Source: Cladocopium goreaui (taxonomy: Eukaryota > Sar > Dinophyceae > Suessiales > Symbiodiniaceae). From it: 64,000 bases of DNA. The number at the start of each line of letters is the position of its first letter. The first letter of the stretch is position 1. A model generated the notes under the pieces. It ran no database searches, was not told the origin of the DNA, and worked only from the letters and a program-made list of their open reading frames with translations. The DNA is taken from NCBI GenBank assembly GCA_947184155.2, contig CAMXCT020001029.1, positions 62,001-126,000 of the forward strand, read 5' to 3'. Below, piece by piece: positions 10,600 through 23,900 of this stretch. Both the position numbers and the translations under genes were made by a program.

Positions 10600-11010
10600 G
10601 CTCTTTCTGTGCCTGGGGTTGGTAACCACTATTTTGTATTCAACAAATGTTAAAAATACCTTGTGCACCATCATTCTGTAAGCTGTTTCTGTACCAAATC
10701 AGGGGGCATTTCCCCCAGGCTAAATTCCAAGGGGGATAATCAAACAATATATGATATAGACATACTATGTTTCGGGGGTATCTTGGAGGGTCAAGTCAGG
10801 TTTCAGCATGTGAAGGGTGTGGGTAACGTTCGAACATTATACCAGTAGTACCCGCACGAGGCGGGGCGGAAGTTGCCTTAAAGATATATATAAGACCTTT
10901 CTCATCTATAGAACTTGCCTGCGCCGTGCGCCAGCCAAGCCGGTGCGTGCGTGCACTCTGCGAAACTGATGTCTTGTTTCACATGTCACATTTGAAGCTC
11001 CACGTCACAC
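10600..11010. other. no gene seen
   Basis: Mixed sequence between the GTACA-rich stretch and the CACACTTC array. It contains no frame with codon structure. A phrase near 10916-10950 (GAACTTGCCTGCGCCGTGCGCCAGCCAAG) recurs almost unchanged near 11426-11455, so the CACACTTC array is flanked by a short direct repeat of about 50 bp. Confidence 0.5.
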
Positions 11011-11325
11011 TTCACACTTGACAGTCTCCACACTCCACACTACACACTGCACTCTTCACACTGCACTCTGCGCACTGCGCACTCCACACTTCACACTTCA
11101 CACTCCACACTTCACACTCCACACTTCACACTGCACGCTTCCCACTGCACACTCCACACTTCACACTTCACACTCCACACTTCACACTTCACAGTCCATA
11201 CTTCACACTTCACACTCCACACTTCACAGTCCACACTTCACACTTCACACTCCACACTTCACACTGCACTCTTCACGCCCCACACTTCACACTGCACTCT
11301 TCACACTCCACACTTCACCTCATCT
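11010..11325. repeat. CACACTTCACACTCCA low-complexity array
   Basis: About 300 bp of 7-8 bp units (CACACTT, CACACTC, CACACTGC) in variable order on the + strand. The stop-free Thr/Leu/His frame through it is an artefact. Confidence 0.9.
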
Positions 11326-11562
11326 GAGCTCTTCTCACCTTATCCCAGCTCATCTCTTCTCATCTCATCTCTTCTCATATGTCACCTAAGCTTTCATGAA
11401 TCACTTCCCAGTACTACTACCAAGGAACTTGCATGCGCCGTGCGCCAGCCAGGCCCGTGCGTGCGTGCTTTGTGCGAAGCTGTTGCAGTGTTGCTGTCCA
11501 AGAACATGACCTGCGCGCGACCCCGGTAGAATGCAAACACTTTCCTCACACTTCACATTGCA

Positions 11563-12600
11563 CCAAAATTGAGAAAATCTGCTGACAAATCACTTTCGCA
11601 GCCTTGATGCAGCCATTCCAACACGATTTACGATCTTCAGCTGCAAAAGACAATAGTATTACGCATGCAGCCGCTGCACCAAGCAACCTTGACGCAGCCA
11701 CTACAATGCGATCTGCAGAGACTGAGTTGCAAAGCACAATAGAACTACGTGCAATGGCGTCGGAAATTGCAGCTCCAAAACCGGATCTCGACGCCAAAGC
11801 GACAAAAAGACGATTTTGAAGCGAAAAGGAATTTTAAAAGGAAAATTATTAGCGCCAAAATTGAGAAAATCTGCTGACAAATCACTTTCGCAGCCTTGAT
11901 GCAGCCGTTCCAATACGATTTACGATCTTCAGCTGCAAAAGACAATAGTATTACGCATGCAGCCGCTGCACCAAGCAACCTTGACGCAGCCACTACAATG
12001 CGATCTGCAGAGACTGAGTTGCAAAACACAATAGAACTACGTGCAATGGCGTCGGAAATTGCAGCTCCAAAACCGGATCTCGACGCCAAAGCGACAAAAA
12101 GACGATTTTGAAGCACTTTTTAAAAGGAATTTTAAAAGGAAAATTATTAGCGCCAAAATTGAGAAAATCTGCTGACAATTCACTTTCGCAGCCTTGATGC
12201 AGCCATTCCAATACGATTTACGATCTTCAGCTGCAAAAGACAATAGTATTACGCATGCAGCCGCTGCACCAAGCAACCTTGACGCAGCCACTACAATGCG
12301 ATCTGCAGAGACTGAGTTGCAAAACACAATAGAACTACGTGCAATGGCGTCGGAAATTGCAGCTCCAAAACCGGATCTCGACGCCAAAGCGACAAAAAGA
12401 CGATTTTGAAGCACTTTTTAAAAGGAATTTTAAAAGGAAAATTATTAGCGCCAAAATTGAGAAAATCTGCTGACAAATCACTTTCGCAGCCTTGATGCAG
12501 CCATTCCAATACGATTTACGATCTTCAGCTGCAAAAGACAATAGTATTGCGCATGCAGCCGCAGCACCGAGCAACCTTGACCCAGCCACTACAATGCGTG
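11563..12600. repeat. tandem repeat, unit 292-298 bp, about 3.5 copies
   Basis: The phrase CCAAAATTGAGAAAATCTGC starts copies at 11563, 11855, 12153 and 12451, giving periods of 292, 298 and 298 bp. Copies are almost identical; the 6-bp difference is an extra ACTTTTTAA-like insertion before the AAAGGAATTTTAAAAGG tail. The fourth copy decays after about 12590. The unit has open frames on both strands in every copy, but these are repeats, not genes. Confidence 0.95.
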
Positions 12601-13490
12601 TCGCAGCATCCCGTAGCAAACCTGCACCTATCTACGGACGTGGCAACATCAAATGACGACAATGAAGCAGCCATTCCAGTGCAATCTGCAACTAGAGATT
12701 CAAGAACCGCATGGAACTACGCACGCAGACACAACCACTCGTTGCAAAACACATAGGAGGAACAATTCGCGCACAAAACGACCGCAGCCGCACCCGTCGC
12801 ACAGACGAGGTACCTTTCATCGTCGGCTGCTGCCACTTTACACGGAAAAACGCAAGGTTTGGTGCTCCGGCTTCCTCCCCAAAACATAGCCCATGCAACA
12901 TTCATGCAGCCATTACAATGCGTTTCGCAACATCCCGTGGCAAACCCGCACCTATCTACGCACGTGGCAACATCAAATGACGACAATGAAGCAGCGATTC
13001 CAATGCAATCTGCAACCAGAGATTCAAGAACCGCATAGAACTACGCACACAGGAACAACCACTCGTTGCAAAACACATAGGAGGAACAATTCGCGACAGA
13101 AACGACCGCAGCCGCAACCGCCGCACAGACGAGGTACCTTTCATCGCCGGCTGCAGCCACTTTACGCGGAAAAACGCAAGGTTTCGTGCTCCGGCTTCCT
13201 CCCCAACACAAAGCCCGTGCAACATTCATGCAGCCATTCCAATGCGATCTGCCACCACAGCGTCAAGAAACGCATAGAACTACACACACAGGAACAACCA
13301 CTCGTTGCAAAACACATAGGAGGAACAATTCGCGACAGAAACGACCGCAGCCGCAACCGCCGCACAGACGAGGTACCTTTCATCGCCGGCTGCAGCCACT
13401 TTACACGGAAAAATGCAAGGTTTCGTGCTCCGGCTTCCTCCCCAAAACATAGCCCATGCAACAGTCATGCAGCCATTCCAATGCGATCCG
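12600..13490. repeat. second tandem repeat family, units about 240-325 bp
   Basis: A landmark AGGAGGAACAATTCGCG occurs at 12755, 13079 and 13318. Sub-blocks such as GACGAGGTACCTTTCATCG and GCTCCGGCTTCCTCCCCAA recur in the same order, with one copy shortened. It shares a CATGCAGCC(A/G)TTCCAAT phrase with the preceding array, so the two families probably have a common origin. Confidence 0.9.
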
Positions 13491-13493
13491 CAC

Positions 13494-13655
13494 TCCCCTT
13501 CCTCACCACTCCCCTTCCTCACCACTTCCCTTCGTCACCACTCCCCTTCCTCACCACTTCCCTTCGTCACCACTTCCCTTCGTCACCACTTCCCTTCGTC
13601 ACCGCTTCCCTTCGTCACCACTTCCCTTCGTCACCACTTCCCTTCGTCACCAATC
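13494..13655. repeat. 16-bp tandem repeat (CCCTTCGTCACCACTT)
   Basis: About ten copies of a 16-bp pyrimidine-rich unit, the first ones with CCTC in place of CGTC. It starts immediately after the last copy of the previous family. Confidence 0.9.
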
Positions 13656-13925
13656 CCTTTGTGATGTATTATTATGTAATGTACAGTCGCGCACCACCCT
13701 TCATCAAGGTCGATCCTTTTGTGATGTATTGTTATGTAATGCAAAGTCTCACACCACCCTTCATCAAGGTCAATCTTTTTGTTATGTATTGTTATGTAAT
13801 GTAATGTCTCACACCACCCTTCATCAAGGTCAATTCTTTTCTGATGTATTGTTATGTCATGTAAAGTCTCACACCACCCTTCATCAAGGTCAATCTCTCA
13901 ATCGCGCACCACCCTTCATCATTTC
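13656..13925. repeat. 60-bp tandem repeat, about 4 copies
   Basis: The phrase CACCACCCTTCATCAAGGTC recurs at an exact 60-bp spacing from about 13691, linked by TTTGTGATGTATTGTTATGTAATG. The last copy is truncated and followed by unrelated AT-rich DNA. Confidence 0.95.
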
Positions 13926-14153
13926 AAGTCTCAGAATTCTATTTGTCCGTAACACGGAAGTATTGCTTCCCAACTTCCTTTGATAATTGAATAGTATTCA
14001 ATATTTATACTATATATATTTACAAATCATTCATCCAGTCGAACTCTAACCAAAATGGTTTAGAGTACGGCCTTTTTTGGAAGGTCCCAAATTTTGGCGA
14101 CATTGTCATAGGTTTTGGATGGCTGAGCTATGGGTACCATCGGCGGGCCTCAG

Positions 14154-17100
14154 GTAGGGTACATCTATGAAGATGCCTTCAGGGAACTTTACGCGGAGAA
14201 ATCTGTTGAAGCCGAACCTGACCCAGCAGAAGCAGCTCCTGAGGGTCCGGCGCAAAGTTGCATCAGGGATGTGGGTCGTATTTCTACTGGAGCATGGTCA
14301 AACCGAATATTGTAGTTACTTTCATAAATGAGGCGGCTCCAGACTGGGGGAAAAAATTGAGTAGGGGATCGTAAGGGTCTAATACCTTACATGTGTCGAT
14401 TGTTTTTGAGTACTTCAGTGGTATGACATGAATGGCAAGTGTTTTAGCCACTTCGCATGAGACCTACTCCCGGTGATGAAAGTCAAGGCGTTTTGAGTTT
14501 TTGTAGCCTCCAGGTGCAGTTTTTGTACCATCCTGACTCCCAACCAATGCTTCCAGGGTGCGCTGAGGTGTGGAAGATCCATCAGCTGCAACTGGACCTT
14601 TTGTACGGGATGATGGCGAGATCGATCTCAACAAGGAGCTAGCGAAGCCAAACCAGCATGGCCGCATGGCCCATGTTCTGAGGATGCCTTGATATGTATG
14701 CTGAGTATATCTGAGTTGACTGTCATATAAATAATTATATATATATATGTATATATATGTATGTATGTATGTATGTATACATGAAACTAGCTTGAGATGA
14801 GGGAACTCCTATGCCGCGTGGACTACCTTGAAAGATTTGCTTGAATTATTTTTGCTCAACGAGGGCCCCTTTGAGAGCCGAAAGAGAGCTGCACCATGTT
14901 AATTCACTCAGATACGATGATGTGTATTATGCATATACTGTAAATAAATAGATAAATAAAATAAATAAATAAATAAATAAATATATATATATGCATATAT
15001 ATATAAAGTATATGTATGTGTATCCGTACCTGTATATTCTGTATCTGTATATGTATAGCGAAAAAAACACTGTGACTCCAAACATGTGAAGCCCTCGCTT
15101 GCAGGAGGCAGATGAGATCAAGGCCATTCAGGAGCAGGTGGGCATCGCTTCCACTTCCATGACATGATTACGGAGGTTTTAATGGGAAAATATGTGAAAA
15201 TCATCTATAAATGGAAATGGTATGAAAATGGTGGATTTTCAATTGCAATGTTTCATTACAGATGATTCTCAATACAGGTTATTTCATTTTTAAAATTGAA
15301 AACCCACCATTTCATTACAGAACAAATTCAATTGCAGATTATTAGACATTAAACCATACTGGTTTGGGATACTTCTTGACGCAGCCCAGATTGACGCCCT
15401 AGCGGAAATATCAATCTAGGGGGGTTCTTAGGTTATAGCTGGATGACTGAATCTGAAGCAAGCCTGGCTTATTTAGCAACAAGCAATCCAACGTCTGATT
15501 GGCGCTTTTCATTTTCTCTTGAGTTCCTTCTGGGCCCGGCTGCGCCGTGGCGTTTCGCCAGGTGGTCTCAGAGGAGGAACGGCTTCAACGGATCCAGCAG
15601 CTGCTCCATAGCAAGATTGATGAAGCCAGGGAGGGCGACCAGCAGGCGCTGCTGACAGATGAGGGCTGAAGTGGCTGAAGGGACTGAGAAACTCGAAATA
15701 GATGCGGATGATGGGGATGTGTTTTTCCCCCAAATTGGTGGATGGTGATGCCCATGATTTTGATGATGGCAGAACCAATTTTCTGCTAGGCAGCAGTGAC
15801 AATTTGTGATGTTTCTTGTTTGCTCCGTACTTTTCCACCCAACAGCCAACGATCACTTTGGATGATTCATCGGAAATGGGCTGATAGGGCCATACCCCAA
15901 TGTCACTAGCACCGCCAGGAAGCCCAAGAGCTTCTGGAGCACTGGGGTTTGGTGATGCGGGAGCAGCTCCCTGTGCCGGAGAGCCACTGGGCAAAATGGG
16001 GGATACTCTGTGATACATAAGTTTCTAGCAATTTCCATGGGGAACGTGAGCTTTTAAATCATGGGATTTTGGGGTGTCCAATTTTGAGACATACCCCAAT
16101 GATCCCCAATGGGAAGATTTAGATGTTGCTTCAAGCCAATCTAATGGTGGAGATGATGAGTTACGGTAGGGATAGAGAATGATAGAGCAATACTCGTAGC
16201 TGGCAAGCAGATGGACAGAAATATCATGACATATAGAATAGCTAAACTTTATCAGTATGTGTCAGTACTATAGGTGTATATACATATATATATATATTAT
16301 GTATATATATATATAGCCAGCCAATCTGTTGGGGTGAGCAATCTGGACGAGCCGAGGCAAGCTGAAGCAGATGTTAGATCGTGATCAGTTAGAGCGCGAG
16401 CAGCTCATAGTGCCGTCACGAGCTGAGAAACAGTGAAGAAGCACAAGCAGATGGAGAGAATGAGATTTCAGTATTGATTGATACAACCAGTATATCGTGG
16501 GGATCTAGCCAATCATCAGTGGTGCCATCACTCTCCAAAAGTGAAGTAAATTGTCAAATTGAGGGAGATAGAAACAATCACACCAACAGCGGACAAATCC
16601 TGGTGGACATCAACCAAAATTCTGGAGGGACATTTTGGATCATTTTTTGGGATGTTTAGATTTGGGGCAGCCATGGATACAGATTCAACTGGCCCTTAAT
16701 ATACAAGGGCCGTGCACCCACTGTGTTGCCTGGGACACCACATCCTTATGTTTTCCCCTTGCACGCGCAAAGTTCGTACTGCCAAGGCGCGGTATGATGG
16801 AAGACATGGAGAGATACTACGACATAAAGAAGGGCACCATCCCTCAGCATGACAATTTGTTGGCGATTTCCAAGCCAGAGGACCCTTAGATTTAATGTCA
16901 GTTGGCCAGAGTTTGAGTCATCAAAGAATGCTCTTCTCCCTTGGAACCACAGGGCAGCTTTGTTCCCCAACAGCGGAAGGTAACGGGATCTTCAGCCCAG
17001 AATAGCTCCAGTGTGCACTGGTGCAGGCGCCAGGTCAGGTTCAACGAGGTTCCGGAGAAGGTTCCGAAGGTTCGGTGCAGAGCCAGGTGAGGTTCAACAG

Positions 17101-17969
17101 GGTTCCGGAGAAGGTTCCGGTGAAGGTCCAGGAGGCTTAAGTGTGAGGTTCAACAGGGTTTCGGGACCCTAGTTGTCAATCAAACAATGGCTTGGCTTGA
17201 CCAGCTTCAACCAGCTTCAACCAGCTTCAGCCAGCTTCAACCAGCTTCAGCCAGCTTCAACCAGCTTCAACCAGTTACAGTTACTGTAGCAGAATTAGCA
17301 AACTGCTTCGTTACCATTCGTTACCAAGTTGGTGGCCCGTTGAAGCCGTCGGGTGCAGTTGCACCTCCACGGCAGGAGCCGAATCATTTCAAGATGACAA
17401 GATCGCAGAAGCTCAGAGCAGATGCAATGCAGGCGTTGCGTGCTGCCCCGGTGCCCTCCAGACTGGGACTTCGAGGTGTTGATATGGATTAAATTGGATT
17501 AAAACGTATTAATGTTGTATGCTGAATAAGCAAGACTCTCTTTGGGGATTTCGCCAAATTCGACCCATCTTTTTGCGTCTTTTTCCTACCTTGCTCAAGT
17601 TCTCTTTTCGCTAGCTGCACATGGCGCGCACATCTTTCTTTGGGCGGTTATATGAAATTGGTTTGTTGAAGGTGAAGCCAACCCTCACTGAAGAGCAGAG
17701 AACTGCCATTGCTGGTGAGTTGGAGGAGACGATTGTGGGCTGTGGATGGCTGTGGACGGCTGTGCCGTGGGGTGTGGTGGTTTTCCGTTGAGTAAATCCG
17801 AGTGACAAAGTGATTCTGAGGATTTGAAACCAAAATCAAACCGAGAATTGCAGACAGCTATGGCAGCTATGAGCAGGAGCGGCTTCGCAAGCGGCCACGC
17901 ATGCCAGCCGGGCTGAGTGCTGATCAGAAAGCCAAGAACCGGGAGATAGTGAAAAGGATGCAAATGAAG
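14154..17969 (+). CDS. DLEC1: DLEC1 exon block 1: N-terminal helical region
   Basis: Exons read at 14154-14235 (VGYIYEDAFRELYAEK), 14577-14690 (VEDPSAATGPF...), 15105-15137 (EADEIKAIQEQ, GT donor), 15562-15663 (VVSEEERLQRIQQLLHSK, coiled-coil-like), about 16781-16886 (ERYYDIKKGTIPQHD), about 17327-17480, 17615-17714 (ARTSFFGRLYEIG, donor GTGAGT) and 17854-17969 (YGSYEQERLRKRPRMPAG, GC donor). The first matches the FRNLYSAE region of the animal protein. The helical exons match its coiled-coil segment. The last splices in frame to the NFLKNPRF exon. Boundaries of the fifth and sixth are approximate. Confidence 0.7.
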
Positions 17970-20900
17970 GCTGGTTGAACTCTGGGATGCCGCGTCCCGG
18001 CAGTTGGCAAGTTAGTCTAGGTATGTTTGTGCAGCATGTTGCCCCGAATTCAAGATAGATTTAGAAAGCAGCAGCATTGGGCATAATCCAACAATATCAA
18101 ACAATCAAACCATGATTTAGTACCCCATGTTCCTTCGCCTTTCCAACTAGGATGTCTTGAGGATACACCAACGGGTTGTATGACTAAATCAGTTCCTAAC
18201 GGTCCTAGCAGTCTTAGCTTGTGGCTTCATCCCAGAAGTGCTTTGAATTGGAACGTTGATGTGAGTGCCAGGTGAACTTCCTCAAGAATCCTCGCTTTCT
18301 TGCCGATCGAGGTGGCAAAGATAAGGGCGAACCTTGCCCCTTTTGGCTCCTCAGTTGACAGATGTCATGTCCCAGGCGATGTCACAATTATCGTGCTGTA
18401 ATGCGTAGGATGGCTGGAAAAGCATAAGATTAAGAGGCAATCATTCCATCAATTTAGTTAGGATTGCTATGGCAGAGATTTGCAGAGCCCAAGACTGTTG
18501 AAGATACTTGCGGATCGAACTTCATGCCTTGGCTCTTCGCAATTCTTGGCACATCTTGGCACATCTTGGCACCTAGGTTCACACCAGATGTAGTTCTCTT
18601 TCGCAACTACGAGATAGGCGGACTCTATCAGATCCAGGCCCTGGCCCAGCAAGTAGCAAGACAGATGAAATGCGATGGAAGCGACATGAAGCGACCCCAA
18701 AACAACATAAAACAACCTCGGACGACCACGGGAGCATCGTTCCACACCAGCACAGAACCAGAGCCATCCGTGGCTTGATGTGGCTCGTTTATCTTTTTTG
18801 TTTGTCAGGTGGAGTTCCGCAATTGCACTGGAATTAGCAGACGACTTCGGGTTCTCCCTTGCAAAAGTGCGGCCTTTTCCATCAAAGAGCTGCACTACGA
18901 CAAGGACCACGAGCCCAACATATGGAATACACTCTGGTAGATGAGATGATGATATATAAGGGCTTCGAAATGATATTGCTGGGACGGATTGAAGACGCAA
19001 CCCCCCATGTGCAATCCTGCAGCGGCATGTGAGAGAAAACAACTTCTCACACTCACACTAAAGCATTCCCAACCTGCCTCTTTCGTGTGCTCACACCCAC
19101 ACCTATGCATGTTTGAACGGCATTAAACCGCCACAGTCTGGCATTCCTGATTCATCCTGATCCATTGAGGCAGTCTGGGACATGCATGGGTCAGAAACGT
19201 CCAGACATGTCCAGGCACATCCAGACGTAGATGTGGACACAGACACCCACAGAGCGCAATCATATGTCCACAAACTATCACAAACTGAGGACTTGGACTT
19301 ACTGTACTTTTTTTTTTGGGGGGGGGAGATGGACAGAAATCAACAATTATGTTAAATACTGGTACGTATCTATGCATTTCATAGGATTATACACAAACCC
19401 GTTTTAGTGGAAACCATGGCCATGTCACACCAGTTCAAACATGTCACAACTATCGCCATCAAAAAGCCATAATGAAACCCAAATAAACTACAAGAATTTA
19501 AGAGTATATTCAGAGTATATTCAGAGTATATTCAGAGTCAAGTGCCGCAAGGGGATGATTTCTTTCTACCCCCCGGATTGGTGAGGAGCTGAACTCCCAG
19601 CGCCCCGAGCTGGTGGGCCTCGATCCGCTGGCAGCTGTGGTGGCCCCGGGCTTGGCGGCCCATCTGGTGGTGTGACCTGGCAGTGTCGGCGTCGGATGGT
19701 GTCGGTGGGGAAACAGCTGGGACATCCTGGGACCCGAATACCATCCTTTGCAGCTTTTGCTAAGTGCCGTTTGGATCCGTTTGGATCCATTGTATTCCGC
19801 TGTAGTTTTTGGACTAAAACATGGCGCCCAAGTGCTGCCAGGCAATTTGCACCCAGCACGCTGAATGATGAGAACGACTGCATCACAGTGTGCACGGAAA
19901 TTGGTGACTTCGAGCTTCCGTTGTTGTCCAGAAGAGAGCAGCCAAGTCTGAAAGTTGCAGATCCTGTGGATTGTGGATGCATGCTGGCAGGCCATGGTGC
20001 AGAACAGACGCGGTGACATAATGTGACATATAGAGAGCAAATGAGAGCGTCTTGTGAAGAGATGATGATCATGGAGCTTAGGTTCCTCCTCAAAACCATC
20101 TGGTACCCGGTGCCTAAAGTCACTATTAGATTAAATCACTGCAGCTTGTCATTTTTGTGGGTGTCCCTCCAGGCAACAATATCGTTGAAATGGTGCGAAT
20201 TCAAAACTCCGGCGGGGAGGGTGCCTTTCGGCTGATTGTGAACGAAGACGATCCGCCTGAGGACTATTTTTACGAGACCTTTCCCAACACGGACTTGAAT
20301 TTGGTGGTGGGATCTTTTTCGGTTTCCCCTGCGTCGTTTTACATGGATGCCAATTCCAGCATGGATTTGCGGGTGCGCTTTGATGCCGACAAAGTTGGAC
20401 ATCACCGGTGCCCGTTGTTTGTTGAAGGTGACAATGGTGAAAGAACAGCGCTGAACATCGTGGCGGTGTGCGATGCCATTCGCTTGGAAATGGTTCGATG
20501 GCCCACTCTCCAAAAGGACCTGAAACCCATGATTTGTGAAGATGGCACATCTCCCTGGCAGTTGATTCCCTGGCGATTGGATTGGCTGAAGCCTGGGACC
20601 CAGGTGGGTCACATGGCCCAGCAACTAGGACTTGTCGAAGGTCGACTTGCTTTCCCGAAGGTCGACTTGCTTTCCCGAAGTATATTTGTATGATTGTTTA
20701 TGTAGTTTAATTCCCCATTAGTTTATCCACCAAGCATGTAGCAATATGTATCATATATATACTAGCTAGCGAATTTGCGGGGACTTTTAGTGTTTTAAAG
20801 CTTCTTGAAGCTTCTAAGGGGGCTCTAAAAGCCAACAAGGCAGACGATAGAGATTGCCAACGGTGGTTTCATGCCAATGCGCGTGGATTGGGCTTTAGCC

Positions 20901-23900
20901 CAGCCCCCCCGGCAGTTCTCCGCCCGCCTGGCCGTGGGCTCGCTGAACCGCTTGTCGGATCGGCTGATCAGCGAGATCCACGACTGGAGCGTTCACCTGC
21001 CCAGGACGCACAGCTCTCCATCGTGTCCCTTCAGGGTGGAGCCATCCTCCACCACCATCAAGCCCTTTACCAGGCAAAAATTCACCTTCAGCTTTCATGC
21101 ACATGGCCCTGTTGGCACCCAATCTTCCGTTTTTGCATATTTGGTGGCCAGAGAGTTGCCGGACAGCACGGCTTGCATCCTGCACTACAAAAAGCTGCTG
21201 GAATTGCAAAGTGAGATGCAGCCCGATGATAAATCTTATTCTGCTGCCTTGCCTCTCTTTGGAAGTATCGTCAGCCAGCCTTTTGACAGAAAGTTGAAAC
21301 ACAACGGCTGCACTGATCCTGTGGAATTGAAAGTGGCAGATCCAAAGGAAACTTCGGAGTTTTTTCTTTTTTTTTTTATTGTTCCCAATTTCTTTCTTAA
21401 AGGAATGTTGGAAGGTTGGGGCACACTCAGCACGCGAGATAGGCGAGACCCCTGCAGGACTGCGCGGTGAGCCGCGTGATTACTGCCGTTTCCTTGCAGG
21501 GTCGCAGCTGTGGACCCACCATCTCAGTGCTTCCGCGCGTCATCGCACTCCCTGGGGACGTGTTGCCCTTCATCCCAACAGTGCGGGAAATCAAGCTCCG
21601 CAACTCGGGGTACTATGCCTCCTATTTCCGGGTGAGATTGACCTCCACCATGCATGCAGCCGATGCCAACTCCATAGACCCCCTGTGGATTGTGTCGGTT
21701 CCAGAGGTGGGCGTCAAGCCGGAAGCTGCGGAGTCCAACCCACGGGTGGATCCCACGTTGGAGGAGATGAGGATGCAAGCCAGTCGCTTGGCCAAATCTT
21801 GGCCGCCGCTGCCACCGGAACCGGGGTTGCCTGGTGCCTCGCAGCTGCCGGGCTACGGAGCCTTGGCTTCCTGTGCTGTGGAACCACATGAGGGTCGCAT
21901 CCCGCCGGGTGGTGTGGTGACCATTCGGGTGACCCTGCGAGCTGTGCACGAATGTGATTTGGATGGGCAGCTGGTGATTGATTTGCCGCTGAATGCTGAG
22001 TGCGCTGACCCGGCAGCTGCCCCGCTGAAGGTGTGCCTGCTGTTGACTTTGGTGGGACCAGATATTTCAAGATATCTTGACATGTGCAGAATCTTTTTCT
22101 AGATTGAAAGTGGTGCCAAACAAATCCAAACAATAGCCATATCATGGAGGTCCACTTTGGCCCCAGTGGGTCCCTTCTCCAATCCCGTCCAACCCCGTCG
22201 AACCAGTTTCAACTATCAGGTGGGGATTGCGGCAGCTGTCCGGTCGCCCCGGCCTGAAATTCGTAGCCGGGCGATTTTGGATTACGGCGTGGCCACTGGG
22301 CAGTAAGATGAAACGACTCATTTGGGAAGGCTTCCAGCAGGATAGGTGGTTGAATGATATGGAGTGGGGGAAGCTGCTGCCATGTTCAATAGGAATAAGA
22401 TGGAATAAGACGATTTCTAAATCTCAATGAGCGCAATCAGCATCAATCAACACCATCAAAATTGTTGCATAGCTAGGTACTGCTAGGTGATGATGAATGT
22501 ATTCACGTAGGTGCCAACATCGTCCAACATAATGATTCACACGTATGCTTTGTTATCATTATTGTTATTGTTGCTATTATATGGTATTATTATATGTATT
22601 ATCATCATTGTCAATTGTTATAATTGTTAATATTACTTGTATCAGTAGAATTATGCTTATACTGTTTGCCAATATTTACTATACTGTATTTACTATTTTT
22701 TTCAGGTTTAGGATTTTCTAACTTACATTTCATGAAAAAGTTCACGTAGACAGACAGATGGATGGTTGCATCGATTCAATATGATTGAATCTGATTGAAC
22801 ACATATCTACAAAATTAATCAAAATTATATCCTGAGGCGCCATTCCATTCCCAGGCATTTTTCCGTGAACTGCATTCCTCCAGCGTCACTGTGTCACCTT
22901 CAGGTCCGAGCTCATGCGCGGCACAGCCTGAAGGTGGAGCTCAGCAACCCCACTGAAATGCCGATGCTGCTCCAGTTGCGGCAATTCAAGGCACCTGATT
23001 TGTTATGGGTGTTATGGTTAAGGCATGTTAAGGCATGTTACCGTAGTAAGTTCTTCATGACTCTTCATGGCTCAAGAATTTTCATCCATTTTCCAGGGCC
23101 TAAGACATGCCAGTTTTCACCAATTGCGGGGATTTAAGCAACAAACTGTTGATTTTATACAGCAAATTTGGTGACCGTAATTGTCACCAACAGCAAGTTA
23201 ACCAACATGAAAGTGACAACATTTGATTTGGTTTCCAAAAGGCGATGGGAAGAGACCAAGAACAACGCACATTGCAACAAACAATCCCAATAACAATGGG
23301 CAATGAAACAACATAAGCAGATGCTTATGTGATCTATTGTGATCTTATGTGCAAGCAAGTGCAAGAGCCAAGTTCAGTGGAGCCCAAAGCTCCAGGACAA
23401 TGCAAGGAACCACGAGTTTCCGGTGGAATCACACCGGGAGGTGGTGAATTTATTCTTGGAAGCTGTGAACAAGAAGTCCCGCGAGGGATATGCAGAGATA
23501 GCATCAGATCAATATGTCGAAATACCAGTGCAGCCCTGGGTACATTCCAAGAGTGGATGTTTGGACAAGAGCGGGCGACGGAAGTTTGGATCCAATCAGA
23601 AGCTTGCATGCAACTGTCATCAACTGTCTTGTCTTCATTTGTGGCTTCGTTTGAAGTGAAAGCGATTGAGGACTGGAGTCTGTTTTGTCATTTGGCAACC
23701 GCAACTCTGGCAGTGATTCAAGCCATCTCAGGTCTGGGGAAGTGGATGATTCGGTGTACGTGGGAGGAGTACCAGATGAAGAGGACTTGAACGGTCTGAT
23801 GTGAGTTTATTGGAATATAAATATATTCGGAATATTTGGAATACCGTGCTGTGACAATCATGCAGAATACCGTGCTGTGACAATCATGCATCACGCGAAA

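Noticed and set aside
11018-11389. 123-codon Thr/His/Leu frame
   Set aside because: A translation of the CACACTTC array.
11546-12619. Repeated open frames on both strands in the 298-bp units
   Set aside because: Identical in each tandem copy, both strands open, no start context or domain; a property of the satellite.
12893-13804. 303-codon frame
   Set aside because: Runs through three different tandem arrays, Arg/His/Thr/Pro-biased, no domain.
11563-13925. CRISPR array
   Set aside because: Units are contiguous tandem repeats without unique spacers, in a eukaryotic genome.
15860-16018. DLEC1 exon candidate between 15.86 and 16.02 kb
   Set aside because: No frame matches the family and no acceptor restores the neighbouring frames.
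19510-20123. Antisense frames of 176 and 185 codons
   Set aside because: Opposite well-supported DLEC1 exons at 19571-19671 and 19842-19990.
23330-23790. Frames of 106-153 codons as a DLEC1 exon
   Set aside because: Host-like in part, but no counterpart in the family at this place and no fixed splice sites.
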